Shown here one piece after another: positions 1-6,522 of a stretch of DNA of 14,119 nucleotides. A program made the position numbers and the translations under genes. The notes under the pieces were generated by a model, which had not been told where the DNA came from, ran no database searches, and saw only the letters and a program-made list of their open reading frames with translations. Positions within the stretch are counted from its first letter, which is position 1, and every line of letters starts with the position of its first letter. Source of the DNA: Calditrichia bacterium (GTDB lineage: Bacteria > Calditrichota > Calditrichia > Calditrichales > Calditrichaceae); contig JALWEA010000170.1 in NCBI GenBank assembly GCA_027039465.1, forward strand, positions 1-14,119, written 5' to 3'.

Positions 1-624
1 GTTATTATACAAGATAACTTCCTGGCGCAATCAACATGTGGCAATCTAATAAATATCTGGAAAGTCGCCGGTATACCGGATTTCCTGCAAATGGACAATT
101 CGATTTCTTTTTGGGGGAGCTTACGCATGCCAAACGCCCTTGGCAAAGTTATTCGTTTATGCCTCTCACTTGGTCTTCATCCCCGTAAAAGAGCCTTGGA
201 GAAATGGAATTGTAGAATATTTTAACAAGACTTTTCAATCGGCTGTTTTAATGAAAAAATACAGAAACATCGAAGAACTGAAAAAAGTGCTTCAACTTTT
301 TGTGACATCCATAATCAGACACATCATTACAGTTCACAAAATGGTATAACGCTTATTGAAGCTATGAAAAAATATGGGCATCCGTGGCATATTTTGGAAG
401 ATTATCAGATGCCGCAAGGTGAAGTTGAGATCGAAGAAGGTCAAATCTACATTATCTGTTTTATAAGAAGCGATCTGAAGTTCAATCTATTTGGAGTCTC
501 ATTCCCTGTGCCGGAAAAACTGATGTATCATTTTGTGATGGAAGTAATTCTTACAGCAGAGCATAAACTGAAAATTTTCAAAGAACAAAATTTTATTACA
601 GAGTTTTCTTGTAAAATTCTTTAA
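1..624 (+). pseudogene. DDE integrase/transposase catalytic domain, frameshifted, 5' end off window
   Basis: The conceptual protein reads through three segments. Frame 1 from the left edge gives a stretch ending in AGIPDFLQMDN, which carries the second catalytic Asp (codon 94-96). At about 170-178 the reading moves to frame 2, giving FIPVKEPWRNGIVEYFN with the catalytic Glu (codon 215-217). At the T-run 297-301 it moves back to frame 1, giving CDIHNQTHHYSSQNG and then an open C-terminal part ending at the TAA at 622-624. The order and motifs are those of rve/IS481-like integrase cores, whose C-terminal tail typically contains the FIRSD and VPE patterns seen here. The two shifts are compensating (+1 then -1), so the product is probably inactive, although sequencing error at the T-run cannot be excluded. 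The start lies outside the window. Confidence 0.85.
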
Positions 625-971
625 ATGGAGTTAACAATATTATGCTATTTATCATTTAAACCTATTTCGAAAGGCACGCAAATAAAACCTATTTAGGTGG
701 CTTGATGAAAAGGTCACTATTCAAAATGTCAATAGAGCGATAGATATTGATGACATGATCTTCCACATTTATGTTAAATTTATGTTAAGATGTATGTAAG
801 AATTTTAAACGTAATTATAAAATTTTAATTATTTTTTATAAGTTTAATCAATTTTTTAAATAAAGTCAAAAATTAATCTTATTGATTATATGTTTTTCAA
901 AATTTCATTTCTTAAGAGCTCTGCAATTCAAAGGCAGTAAACCCTCTTTACGGTTTAAAGTTATTGCTCAA
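625..971. other. Non-coding AT-rich stretch between the integrase remnant and the typA fossil
   Basis: I see no supportable gene here. Small structures are present: the 10-mer AAACCTATTT occurs twice in direct orientation at 658-667 and 685-694. The second copy runs into the inverted repeat ACCTA-TT-TAGGT at 687-698, which could be part of the integrase element's end. TTTATGTTAA is repeated at 768-777 and 779-788. Positions 770-900 are extremely AT-rich. The other end of the putative element is outside the window, so terminal repeats cannot be matched. Confidence 0.5.
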
Positions 972-1142
972 ACGGTAAATGATTCTCCGCAGGAATTGAG
1001 TCTTGAAGAATAACTGTAATTTATCGACGATGACGAATTGGTGGAAATCACGCCCGAATCCATCCGCATCCGTAAAATGATTTTGGACGCGCAGAAACGG
1101 CGCCGCGCCAATGCGGAGAAGCCGGGAAAGAAGAGTGCGTAA
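972..1142 (+). pseudogene. typA: C-terminal tail fossil of GTPase TypA/BipA with two internal stops
   Basis: Reading frame 972 gives SPQELSLEE, stop, L, stop, FIDDDELVEITPESIRIRK, then MILDAQKRRRANAEK and a TAA at 1140-1142. This is the hallmark extreme C-terminus of the ribosome-associated GTPase TypA/BipA (LEEALEFIDDDELVEVTPKSIRLRK-type, followed by a basic tail). The two stops at 1011-1013 and 1017-1019 fall exactly where the family has a hydrophobic/acidic pair, so each is readily explained by one or two substitutions. Resemblance fades upstream of about 984, so only some 50 residues of a protein of about 600 remain. It is a fragment, not a gene. It could be a partial duplication carried by a mobile element or the scar of a recombination near the true typA. 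Confidence 0.8.
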
Positions 1143-1157
1143 AAAGAGAATAATTCA

Positions 1158-1175
1158 ACCGGCCGGCATGCCGGT
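1158..1175. repeat. GC-rich palindrome after the typA fossil
   Basis: A perfect 12-bp palindrome CCGGCATGCCGG (1163-1174) is embedded in an alternative stem ACCGG (1158-1162) with CCGGT (1171-1175). It stands out in AT-rich surroundings and sits 16 bp after the typA fossil stop. It could be a relic of the typA terminator, but no T-run follows on the plus strand. Confidence 0.4.
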
Positions 1176-1261
1176 AATCTGATTTGTCGCGTTTGAATAC
1201 ACTTCAAAATTGCAAAAAACCGCAGGCGAGGTAAATTAAGTTTGATTGGCGTAATAGCAAT

Positions 1262-1558
1262 TTACTTGAATACATCCTTTGCTTTTAATAACTGATGGCC
1301 TTCAAATACAGTAAGAATTTCTATTTGGTCTTTTGATATTCTGTACACAATCCGATATGTTTTCTCAAAAACTTCCCGAATCTCATTTCTTGAAAATTCC
1401 GGCACAATTCTTCCTTTATAAGGAAAGTCTTTAACCTTCTCGCCACGATCAATTAGTCTGTTAATGAACTTCACCGCACGATCGGGATTGTCTCTTGAAA
1501 TGAACTGTTCGATGGCGATTAGTTGCCTTAATGCTTCTTTTGACCAAACTACCTTCAA
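1262..1558 (-). CDS. ParE/RelE-family toxin of a type II toxin-antitoxin pair
   Basis: This is a 98-residue protein, the usual size for the ParE/RelE superfamily. Visible family features are the N-terminal WSKEALRQLIAIEQFI helix, the central DNPDRAVKFINRLIDR helix, the turn FPYKGRIVPEF, and the C-terminal strands REVFEKTYRIVYRI and IEILTVFEGHQLL. These toxins either poison DNA gyrase (ParE) or cleave ribosome-bound mRNA (RelE); the FPYKGR and TVFEGHQLL features look more ParE-like, but this is not decisive. The start codon is TTG, overlapping the upstream antitoxin stop in a TTGA arrangement, so translation is probably coupled to the antitoxin. The protein is complete with no sign of decay. 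Confidence 0.9.
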   Translation of the reverse strand: MKVVWSKEALRQLIAIEQFISRDNPDRAVKFINRLIDRGEKVKDFPYKGRIVPEFSRNEIREVFEKTYRIVYRISKDQIEILTVFEGHQLLKAKDVFK

Positions 1559-1845
1559 CCGGATTTTCTCGCTGCTCTTTGTTTTTTAAGCTCCTTCTTT
1601 AATTGCTCCGAATCAAGAAGGTCGCCTGAATTTATATCAGCTAAGCCTTGATTTACCGAATTTATAAACCGTTCGGTGTACATCAAATTATCAAATTCTT
1701 CAGGTGAAAGAACAACGGCGGCAGGCTTTCCGTTTTGGGTGATAATCAAAGGATGTCCGGTATCTTTGGCAATATTTAGCCACTTCGTTATATGGCTCTT
1801 AAATTCACCAATTGGTATTATGTCCGTTGAAATATTTAACTTCAT
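1555..1845 (-). CDS. Phd/YefM-family antitoxin
   Basis: This 96-residue protein has the Phd/YefM pattern: an N-terminal DNA-binding part (IPIGEFKSHITKWLNIAKDTG), then the signature PLIITQNGKPAAVVLSPEEFDNL as a strand-turn-strand-helix, then a lysine/arginine-rich C-terminal tail that would wrap the toxin. Such antitoxins neutralise the partner toxin and, with it, repress their own operon. The ATG start has an AGGA ribosome-binding site 7 bases upstream. It is the first gene of a two-gene operon, overlapping the toxin by 4 bases. Confidence 0.92.
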   Translation of the reverse strand: MKLNISTDIIPIGEFKSHITKWLNIAKDTGHPLIITQNGKPAAVVLSPEEFDNLMYTERFINSVNQGLADINSGDLLDSEQLKKELKKQRAARKSG

Positions 1846-1878
1846 ATTTAGTCCTAAAATAGTATTGAATTTTGTCTA

Positions 1879-1906
1879 AATATAATATATCAAAATCAAA
1901 AGGCAA
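1879..1906 (-). promoter_or_regulatory. Candidate promoter of the toxin-antitoxin operon
   Basis: On the minus strand TTGCCT (1901-1906) and TATATT (1879-1884) are separated by 16 bases, about 35 bases ahead of the antitoxin ATG. The region is AT-rich, so chance matches are easy; this is the best-spaced pair I see. Confidence 0.4.
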
Positions 1907-2246
1907 ATTTATAACAAAAAAAGAATTGTTTTGCCAGCTAGTGCTTTAGCCGCAGCGCAGAGCGCGTGAAAATACTATCCCCTGTTTTTAGCGCGCCTTC
2001 TTTTATAACAAGCGACGTTCCCAATTGGCGCGATCATATTCCCAAATCGCAAGATCGACTTCTTGGGCAGGCCATTTTAATCCTGATTTGACAGTAAAAA
2101 AGTTGTAATCATCTTTATCTACAATGAGTTGCATTTAATTCAAATTTAAATAGTTGTCCCTACAATAACAATAGGGGTACGAGGTGCCCTTTAGTCCTCA
2201 AATTTATTTGTGGGAACTGTTATGTAAAAATCAAGAGAACAGATTT
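1907..2246. other. Intergenic stretch between the toxin-antitoxin operon and the 274-residue gene
   Basis: Apart from the possible 43-codon minus-strand gene listed separately, I see no gene. A locally GC-rich patch at about 1945-1970 contains GCGC-AGA-GCGC that could fold. CCCTA/TAGGG arms at 2158-2162 and 2172-2176 could form a weak hairpin downstream of the minus-strand gene, but no T-run follows, so I do not call a terminator. Confidence 0.4.
2003..2134 (-). CDS. Possible 43-residue small protein or gene fragment, unknown function
   Basis: ATG at 2132-2134 (minus) opens a 43-codon frame ending in TAA at 2003-2005. The peptide contains DKDDYNFFTVKSGLKWPAQE followed by an acidic/aromatic end with WEYDRANWERRLL. 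The mix of charged and aromatic residues looks like real protein rather than random AT-rich translation, and the region is more GC-rich than its flanks. Against this, there is no clear ribosome-binding site and a stop codon directly precedes the ATG. It may be the surviving end of a larger decayed gene. I do not recognise a family. Confidence 0.3.
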   Translation of the reverse strand: MQLIVDKDDYNFFTVKSGLKWPAQEVDLAIWEYDRANWERRLL

Positions 2247-3071
2247 TCAATTCTTCCATTCAACGCGCAATGTTTCCCAAGGAGTATATTCAATTAGTAT
2301 GATTTTTCGAGAATCATCCGGGTAATGTTTACGCTTATATTTTAGCATCAACGAGATTATTTCTTCAATATCTGTTGATATAAGCTTTCTCTTTTTTTGT
2401 CTTTTTGAACCCGGAAAATCAGCTATTTTTTCCAACAATTGAGAACCGGTCATGTAGTTGCTATCCATTGTATCCCTATTCCAAGCAACGTGTGCTAAAA
2501 ACATCAACAGATGCATTAATTCCGATTCTTCATATTCTTTCTTCCTGAAACCAATCTTTGCTATTTCAATTATTATTTCCGAAAGTTTTCTTTCGTTAAA
2601 TTTTATCTTTGGAAAAATTATACTTTTGATTCTTTCTTCCAATTCCGGCGTTGGAGTCCAAGTGTACTTATTTTTATATTTATCTTTGGCAAAATCATGG
2701 GGTGCATCAATTACATTTGCCGGTTTGTCTATTGAAGGCAACATTGAAGACATTATTGCCATTATATCATAATCTAATTCGGTTTTAAAATTAGTATCAA
2801 TTCTGCCATTACTATCAATCTTTAAAATACCATATTGTATGTCAATGATTTTTACCGGTTTTCTATTTACATTTTCAATAATAACCGTAACGTATTTTAT
2901 GGTCTTGTTAGCGTATTCTTTTAGAGATACGGAAGGGTCATTTTTAAAAAGCTTATCAAATTTTGAATTCGGAATTCTATTTAATGTATCTGAATCTACA
3001 TTGTATATAAAATGTCTTAAACCAATTCCCACAAAAAATCCTTTCAATGAATTATTTTTTACTTTACGCAA
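2247..3071 (-). CDS. Hypothetical protein, 274 residues
   Basis: I do not recognise this protein. It has no signal peptide or membrane segment and is lysine/isoleucine-rich, so probably cytoplasmic. The N-terminal third (about residues 55-100) alternates hydrophobic and polar residues as in a beta domain, around YVTVIIENVNRKPVKIIDIQYG. The C-terminal half is helical, with a conserved-looking patch LMFLAHVAWNRDTMDSNYMTGSQLLEKIADFP and a basic segment SKRQKKRK at about 225. It ends in a strand-like IILIEYTPWETLRVEW. The longest frame begins with TTG at 3071, with a stop 12 bases further upstream and no ribosome-binding site. A GTG at residue 14 (3030-3032) preceded by AAAGGA is a better supported start. 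It is probably accessory cargo of the island. Confidence 0.6.
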   Translation of the reverse strand: MRKVKNNSLKGFFVGIGLRHFIYNVDSDTLNRIPNSKFDKLFKNDPSVSLKEYANKTIKYVTVIIENVNRKPVKIIDIQYGILKIDSNGRIDTNFKTELDYDIMAIMSSMLPSIDKPANVIDAPHDFAKDKYKNKYTWTPTPELEERIKSIIFPKIKFNERKLSEIIIEIAKIGFRKKEYEESELMHLLMFLAHVAWNRDTMDSNYMTGSQLLEKIADFPGSKRQKKRKLISTDIEEIISLMLKYKRKHYPDDSRKIILIEYTPWETLRVEWKN

Positions 3072-3369
3072 ATTTATAAATCAATTATTGAAAGTAAAAA
3101 TTAAAAAAATTGCCAGACTTGCAAAAGACTCAAACGCGTTTTTCGCCAGATTGCTCGGTGAGTTATGAACCACTATATTGTTATTTAAAATTCAATTTAA
3201 AGAATCCGAAACCAAATATTTCAATAGTTGTCACATTATAGCGTGATTTAATCGTAGGCAACCCTGCCTGTAATTTGATAACAATTTTTCAAGTTTATTT
3301 TTCATATTCTAAAAATGCTAAAATACATTGGCAATTGCAAATTTTACACAGGTGTCTATTATTATTATT
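3072..3369. other. Gene-free stretch upstream of the first MITE-like element
   Basis: I see no gene. A small hairpin AGGCA (3256-3260) / TGCCT (3265-3269) and a short ATT microsatellite at 3358-3369, ending exactly at the left end of the element, are the only structures noted. The divergent promoter of the minus-strand hypothetical gene should lie in the first part but I cannot place it. Confidence 0.4.
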
Positions 3370-3556
3370 GAAACTTTTGAAAAATGCCGCGATTTCAGGA
3401 TCTTTCCAATTTTTAAATATTCAATGCTGATCTCTACTCACACATCAATCATGGCTAAGTCTATGGTGGCCACCAGATTATGTCCCCTTCTCTTCGAAGA
3501 AGAAAGGGGGAATGAGGAGGTGAGTTAAACTTGGTTAATTAATTTTCAAAGGTTTC
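3370..3556. mobile_element. MITE-like element, copy A (about 187 bp)
   Basis: The left end GAAACTTTTGAAAAA (3370-3384) is an imperfect inverted repeat of the right end TTTTCAAAGGTTTC (3543-3556). The interior aligns in the same orientation with copy B at 9402-9590 over its whole length, including ATTTTTAAATATT, CATGGCTA, and the closing GGGGGAATGAGG.GGTGAGT block. A hairpin at 3484-3510 (loop GAA at 3496-3498) gives a stem of about 12 bp with one mismatch. Non-autonomous, with no transposase. Flanks share only ATT, so a target duplication is not clear here. Short open frames inside it are by-products of the repeat. Confidence 0.75.
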
Positions 3557-3578
3557 ATTAATAATTATCTCTATTCTG

Positions 3579-3737
3579 CATATTCTTTGGGTACGTTAGA
3601 GTATAACCAACTTTTCAGCGAAAATCAAAAATAAGTCGTTGGTATTGATCATACGGTTTACTAAATTGCATTACTTCAGAGAGCACTACAGGCAAAAGGT
3701 GGCAACAGTTCTTCAATCATTTAAAGTTGCGATTTAA
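3579..3737 (+). pseudogene. Decayed coding remnant, copy A (unknown protein C-terminus)
   Basis: In frame 3599 the sequence reads EYNQLFSENQK, stop, VVGIDHTVY, stop; shifting frame at about 3657 it continues FTKLHYFREHYRQKVATVLQ and SFKVAI to the TAA at 3735-3737. The first part is homologous in DNA and peptide to 7912-8038, where the matching stretch reads KYNEVFGENQKEVCAVNNRVPF without stops. DNA similarity begins at the shared GCATATT. I do not recognise the family. It stands 69 bases upstream of ATPase 1, as its relative stands about 100 bases upstream of ATPase 3, so ancestral units of this gene plus an ATPase may have been duplicated. Confidence 0.55.
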
Positions 3738-3756
3738 ATTATCGCGTAAATTTTCC

Positions 3757-3785
3757 TTGAAATAAGGAAAATAATGTATTATATT
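3757..3785 (+). promoter_or_regulatory. Predicted promoter of ATPase 1
   Basis: TTGAAA (3757-3762) and TATATT (3780-3785) are spaced by 17 bases, which would give a leader of only about 14 bases. The -35 box is overlapped by a perfect 9-bp inverted repeat ATTTTCCTT (3750-3758) / AAGGAAAAT (3764-3772) with a 5-base spacer. The -10 box is overlapped by a second inverted repeat listed next. The dense packing suggests tight repression. Confidence 0.6.
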
Positions 3786-3807
3786 TACCTTAAAAGAAGG
3801 TAAATAT
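3781..3807 (+). promoter_or_regulatory. Inverted repeat covering -10, ribosome-binding site and start of ATPase 1
   Basis: ATATTTACC (3781-3789) and GGTAAATAT (3799-3807) are perfect 9-bp arms around the spacer TTAAAAGAA. The right arm takes in the GG of the Shine-Dalgarno AGAAGG (3795-3800) and the first two bases of the ATG. As DNA it would serve as an operator at the start of transcription. The arms' left end lies at the -10 box, so an RNA hairpin would form only if transcription starts early enough. The same TTTACC/GGTAAA half-sites recur ahead of ATPase 2. Confidence 0.6.
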
Positions 3808-5095
3808 GAAAGAGATATTTAAAACCATCATTTCCGATTTCCAGAATATCCTTCCGATGAAGGATGTAAAGCAAAGGGATATTCAAATTCCTTTGGATTC
3901 CAAAAAAATTATTTCCCTGACAGGACCGCGGCGTAGTGGAAAGACCTATTTGTTTTATTTCCTGATCAATCAACTGTTGAAAAAAGTTCCTGCCAATCAA
4001 ATTATTTATATCAATTTTGAAGATGAGCGTTTGAACATCGGCAGCGAGCATTTGCAACTCTTATTGGAAGCTTACTTTGAACTGAATCCTAAAATAACAA
4101 CTACCGATATCTATTTTTTCTTTGATGAAATTCAAGTTGTACCCGGCTGGGAAAAATTTGTTCGACGCATTTATGACACGGTGAGCAAACACATTTTCAT
4201 TACCGGTTCATCTGCAAAAATGCTTGATCAGGAAATAGCTTCTTCTTTGCGTGGGCGTCATTTGGTCTATCATCTTTATCCTTTGTCTTTCAAGGAATAT
4301 TGTAATTTTAATGAAATTGAGCACCATGATATTTATAGTACCCGCAAACGTGCTCTGCTCTTAAATCAGTTTAATTACTATTTACAGAACGGTGGGTTTC
4401 CGGAATTATCGTTTATTCAGCCGGAATTAAGGTTGAAGACATTGCAATCCTATTTTGATGTTATGATTTTTCGGGATATTATTGAACGATATGGAATTCG
4501 TCAAATAGTCTCTCTTAAATACTTTATAAAAAAATTATTTGAATCCATTTCATCCGAATTTTCAATTAATAAAATATATAATGAATTAAAAAGTATGGGC
4601 ATTCGTATTACGCGTGATCGCTTGTATGATTTTTTGGATTACGTTACGGATGTATTTTTGTTTTTTGTTACCTATCCCTATCAAAAATCACTAGTAAAAA
4701 GTCAGATGTCCAATAAAAAAATTTACGCAATCGACAACGGACTGGTTAATGCGGTTACTTTTAGCTTTTCCAATGATTATGGAAAATTGTTGGAGAATAT
4801 GATGTTTTTGCATCTTTTAAGAAATGGCAACGAAATTTTCTTCATTAAAAACGGCTTCGAATGTGATTTCATACTTTTCGATCGCGATCAAATTAAGAAG
4901 GTGGTTCAGGTTTCCTATTCTCTATCAAACATAAAAACAAAAAAACGTGAGCTCCAGGGATTACTTAAAGCAATGGATTTTTTTGGAATAGATCATGGGC
5001 AAATTATTACTTATAATGAAAAAGAAGAACTCACCATTAATGAAAAAACAATTCGGATTACGCCTGCATGGCTTTATTTATTAAACGCAGACTAA
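3806..5095 (+). CDS. AAA ATPase with DUF4143 domain (ATPase 1), nuclease-like residues altered
   Basis: This 429-residue protein belongs to the AAA_14/DUF4143 group of bacterial and archaeal P-loop ATPases, whose cellular role is not established. Walker A is GPRRSGKT (residues 40-47), Walker B is YFFFDEIQ (103-110), the sensor region is FITGSSA (131-137), and the Arg finger region is SLRGR (147-151). The DUF4143 half follows from about 195, with NGGFPE, a helical winged-helix-like part (about 235-290), and YAIDNGL (307-313). The last part normally holds a PD-(D/E)XK-like core: E330 and D354 are in place, but the expected ExK is QVS (368-370). The start ATG has AGAAGG 5 bases upstream. ATPase 2 follows after 131 bases in the same direction, but with its own promoter. 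Length is typical and the frame intact. Confidence 0.92.
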   Translation: MKEIFKTIISDFQNILPMKDVKQRDIQIPLDSKKIISLTGPRRSGKTYLFYFLINQLLKKVPANQIIYINFEDERLNIGSEHLQLLLEAYFELNPKITTTDIYFFFDEIQVVPGWEKFVRRIYDTVSKHIFITGSSAKMLDQEIASSLRGRHLVYHLYPLSFKEYCNFNEIEHHDIYSTRKRALLLNQFNYYLQNGGFPELSFIQPELRLKTLQSYFDVMIFRDIIERYGIRQIVSLKYFIKKLFESISSEFSINKIYNELKSMGIRITRDRLYDFLDYVTDVFLFFVTYPYQKSLVKSQMSNKKIYAIDNGLVNAVTFSFSNDYGKLLENMMFLHLLRNGNEIFFIKNGFECDFILFDRDQIKKVVQVSYSLSNIKTKKRELQGLLKAMDFFGIDHGQIITYNEKEELTINEKTIRITPAWLYLLNAD

Positions 5096-5159
5096 GCACT
5101 CCCTGATTTTTTAACCGGCTGCTGCTAATCAATTTTCCTAAAAATATTTTCATTTAAAT

Positions 5160-5213
5160 TTGGATAATTTACCAGTAAATGGTAAATTATCTACCAATAA
5201 TCGGTAAATTATC
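5160..5213 (+). promoter_or_regulatory. Promoter of ATPase 2 with paired TACC-N7-GGTA operators
   Basis: TTGGAT (5160-5165) and TAAATT (5183-5188) are spaced by 17 bases. Between and across them lies a perfect inverted repeat with 11-bp arms, GATAATTTACC (5163-5173) and GGTAAATTATC (5181-5191). GGTAAATTATC occurs again at 5203-5213. The result is two TACC-N7-GGTA palindromes (5170-5184 and 5192-5206) whose centres are 22 bp apart, two helical turns. Such phasing suits cooperative binding by a dimeric repressor. A ribosome-binding AGGA (5216-5219) stands 7 bases ahead of the ATG. Confidence 0.65.
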
Positions 5214-5226
5214 ATAGGATGCACGA

Positions 5227-6456
5227 ATGCTACAAAGACGAATTAAATCCAAGATTGTAGATGCATTGAATTTCAGTCCGGTCGTATTTTTGGCAGGAGC
5301 AAGGCAAACCGGGAAAAGTACGCTCGCACAAGCCATTGCCAGAGAAAAAAATCTACAGTATGTTACTTTAGACGATTTAACGATATTACAAGCGGCCAGA
5401 AGCGATCCCCAAGGCTTTATTTCATCTTATGCTCGCCCGATCATCATTGATGAAGTTCAAAGAGTTCCCCAACTTCTTTTGGAAATTAAACGTCGGGTAG
5501 ATGCCGATCGTAAACCCGGGCAATTTTTTCTGACGGGATCGGCCAATGCTTTAATGTTGCCCAAAGTGGCAGATGCCCTGGTCGGCAGAATCATCATTTT
5601 TACCTTATTCCCTTTTTCTTATGATGAAATCAACGGTTTCCAAAATAGAATTCTTGATCAATTATCCGCTGGTATCCGATTGGGTAATTATCCCGAATTC
5701 AGCAGAAAAAATTTAATCGATTCAATCTTAACCGGCGGTTATCCAGAAATATTGAAAATTAAAACATTAAGGCAAAAACGCTTGTGGTTTCAATCGTATA
5801 TTTCCACCATTTTACAACGGGATATTCGCGACCTTTCTAAAATAGAAGGAGTTTATGAATTGCCCCGCTTGTTATCCTTCCTGTCTTATCAGGCCGGCTC
5901 GCTAATGAATCTGAGCAATCTTTCGCGTGAACTTGGCATTCCATTAATGACTTTGAAACGCTACATCAGTTTACTTGAAACAATTCTTCTCATCCATCGC
6001 CTACCGGCATGGTTTTCTAATATCGGTAAACGCTTGATAAAGACCCCTAAAGTTTTTTTCAATGATAGCGGATTATTGGGTTATCTTCTGGGTATCGACG
6101 AATCTTTTGCTAACGATGGTAAATTATTTGGTCAACTTTTCGAAAATTATGTTTTTCAGGAATTAATAAAGCAAATCAGTTGGAGTAATCAATTGTTCGA
6201 ATTATTCTATTTTCGTACGGCAAGCGGTAAGGAAACGGATTTTGTATTGGAAACCCAAAAACGCGAACTCATTGGCATTGAAGTTAAATTCAAAGAAACC
6301 ATTCAAAGCAAGGATTTTGACGGTTTAAGGGAATTAAAGAAATTAACGAAAAATCGTTTCAAAGCCGGGTATGTTTTGTTTTTAGGTAATAATGCGGTAC
6401 CGTTTGGCGACAATTTATTCACCTTGCCCATAAGCGCATTTTTGGGGATTGAATAA
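5227..6456 (+). CDS. AAA ATPase with DUF4143 domain (ATPase 2), intact motifs
   Basis: This 409-residue protein is of the AAA_14/DUF4143 type. Walker A is GARQTGKST (24-32), Walker B is PIIIDEVQ (71-78), the sensor is LTGSA (102-106), and VGR (119-121) has the finger Arg. GGYPE (170-174) and YISTILQRDIRDL (191-203) mark the start of DUF4143, followed by a helical DNA-binding-like part and FFNDSGLLGYLLG. The C-terminal nuclease-like residues are complete: E306, D338 and E352-V-K354. It is more divergent from ATPases 1 and 3 (GARQTGK rather than GPRRSGK in the P-loop), so it is not a recent tandem copy. It converges with the RhuM gene, 66 bases between stop codons. No terminator is evident there. 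Confidence 0.93.
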   Translation: MLQRRIKSKIVDALNFSPVVFLAGARQTGKSTLAQAIAREKNLQYVTLDDLTILQAARSDPQGFISSYARPIIIDEVQRVPQLLLEIKRRVDADRKPGQFFLTGSANALMLPKVADALVGRIIIFTLFPFSYDEINGFQNRILDQLSAGIRLGNYPEFSRKNLIDSILTGGYPEILKIKTLRQKRLWFQSYISTILQRDIRDLSKIEGVYELPRLLSFLSYQAGSLMNLSNLSRELGIPLMTLKRYISLLETILLIHRLPAWFSNIGKRLIKTPKVFFNDSGLLGYLLGIDESFANDGKLFGQLFENYVFQELIKQISWSNQLFELFYFRTASGKETDFVLETQKRELIGIEVKFKETIQSKDFDGLRELKKLTKNRFKAGYVLFLGNNAVPFGDNLFTLPISAFLGIE

Positions 6457-6522
6457 AGGATAGACATGTAAATTAGATGACGCGAATTAAATTCTATCAT
6501 TGTCGTTATTATTTTGTTACCA

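Noticed and set aside
968..1207. Minus-strand frame of 79 codons
   Set aside because: It is the antisense of the typA fossil; the plus-strand reading is recognisable protein and this one is not.
2205..3037. TTTGTGGGAA at about 2207 and its complement TTCCCACAAA at about 3025, flanking most of the 274-residue gene
   Set aside because: The right copy lies within the coding sequence and the match does not extend; this is more likely coincidence than terminal repeats of an element.
3358..3369. ATT microsatellite as a possible CRISPR or array start
   Set aside because: Only about four trinucleotide units, with no spacer-like structure.
3328..3528. Open frame inside MITE-like copy A, with a related frame at 9409-9654, both containing FEEERGNE
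   Set aside because: The two frames are similar only because the DNA repeat is; they have no ribosome-binding site, and the one at 9409 runs out past the element end into the deiminase gene.
6457..6522. Possible terminator between the convergent ATPase 2 and RhuM genes
   Set aside because: I find no stem with a T-run on either strand in the 66 bases.
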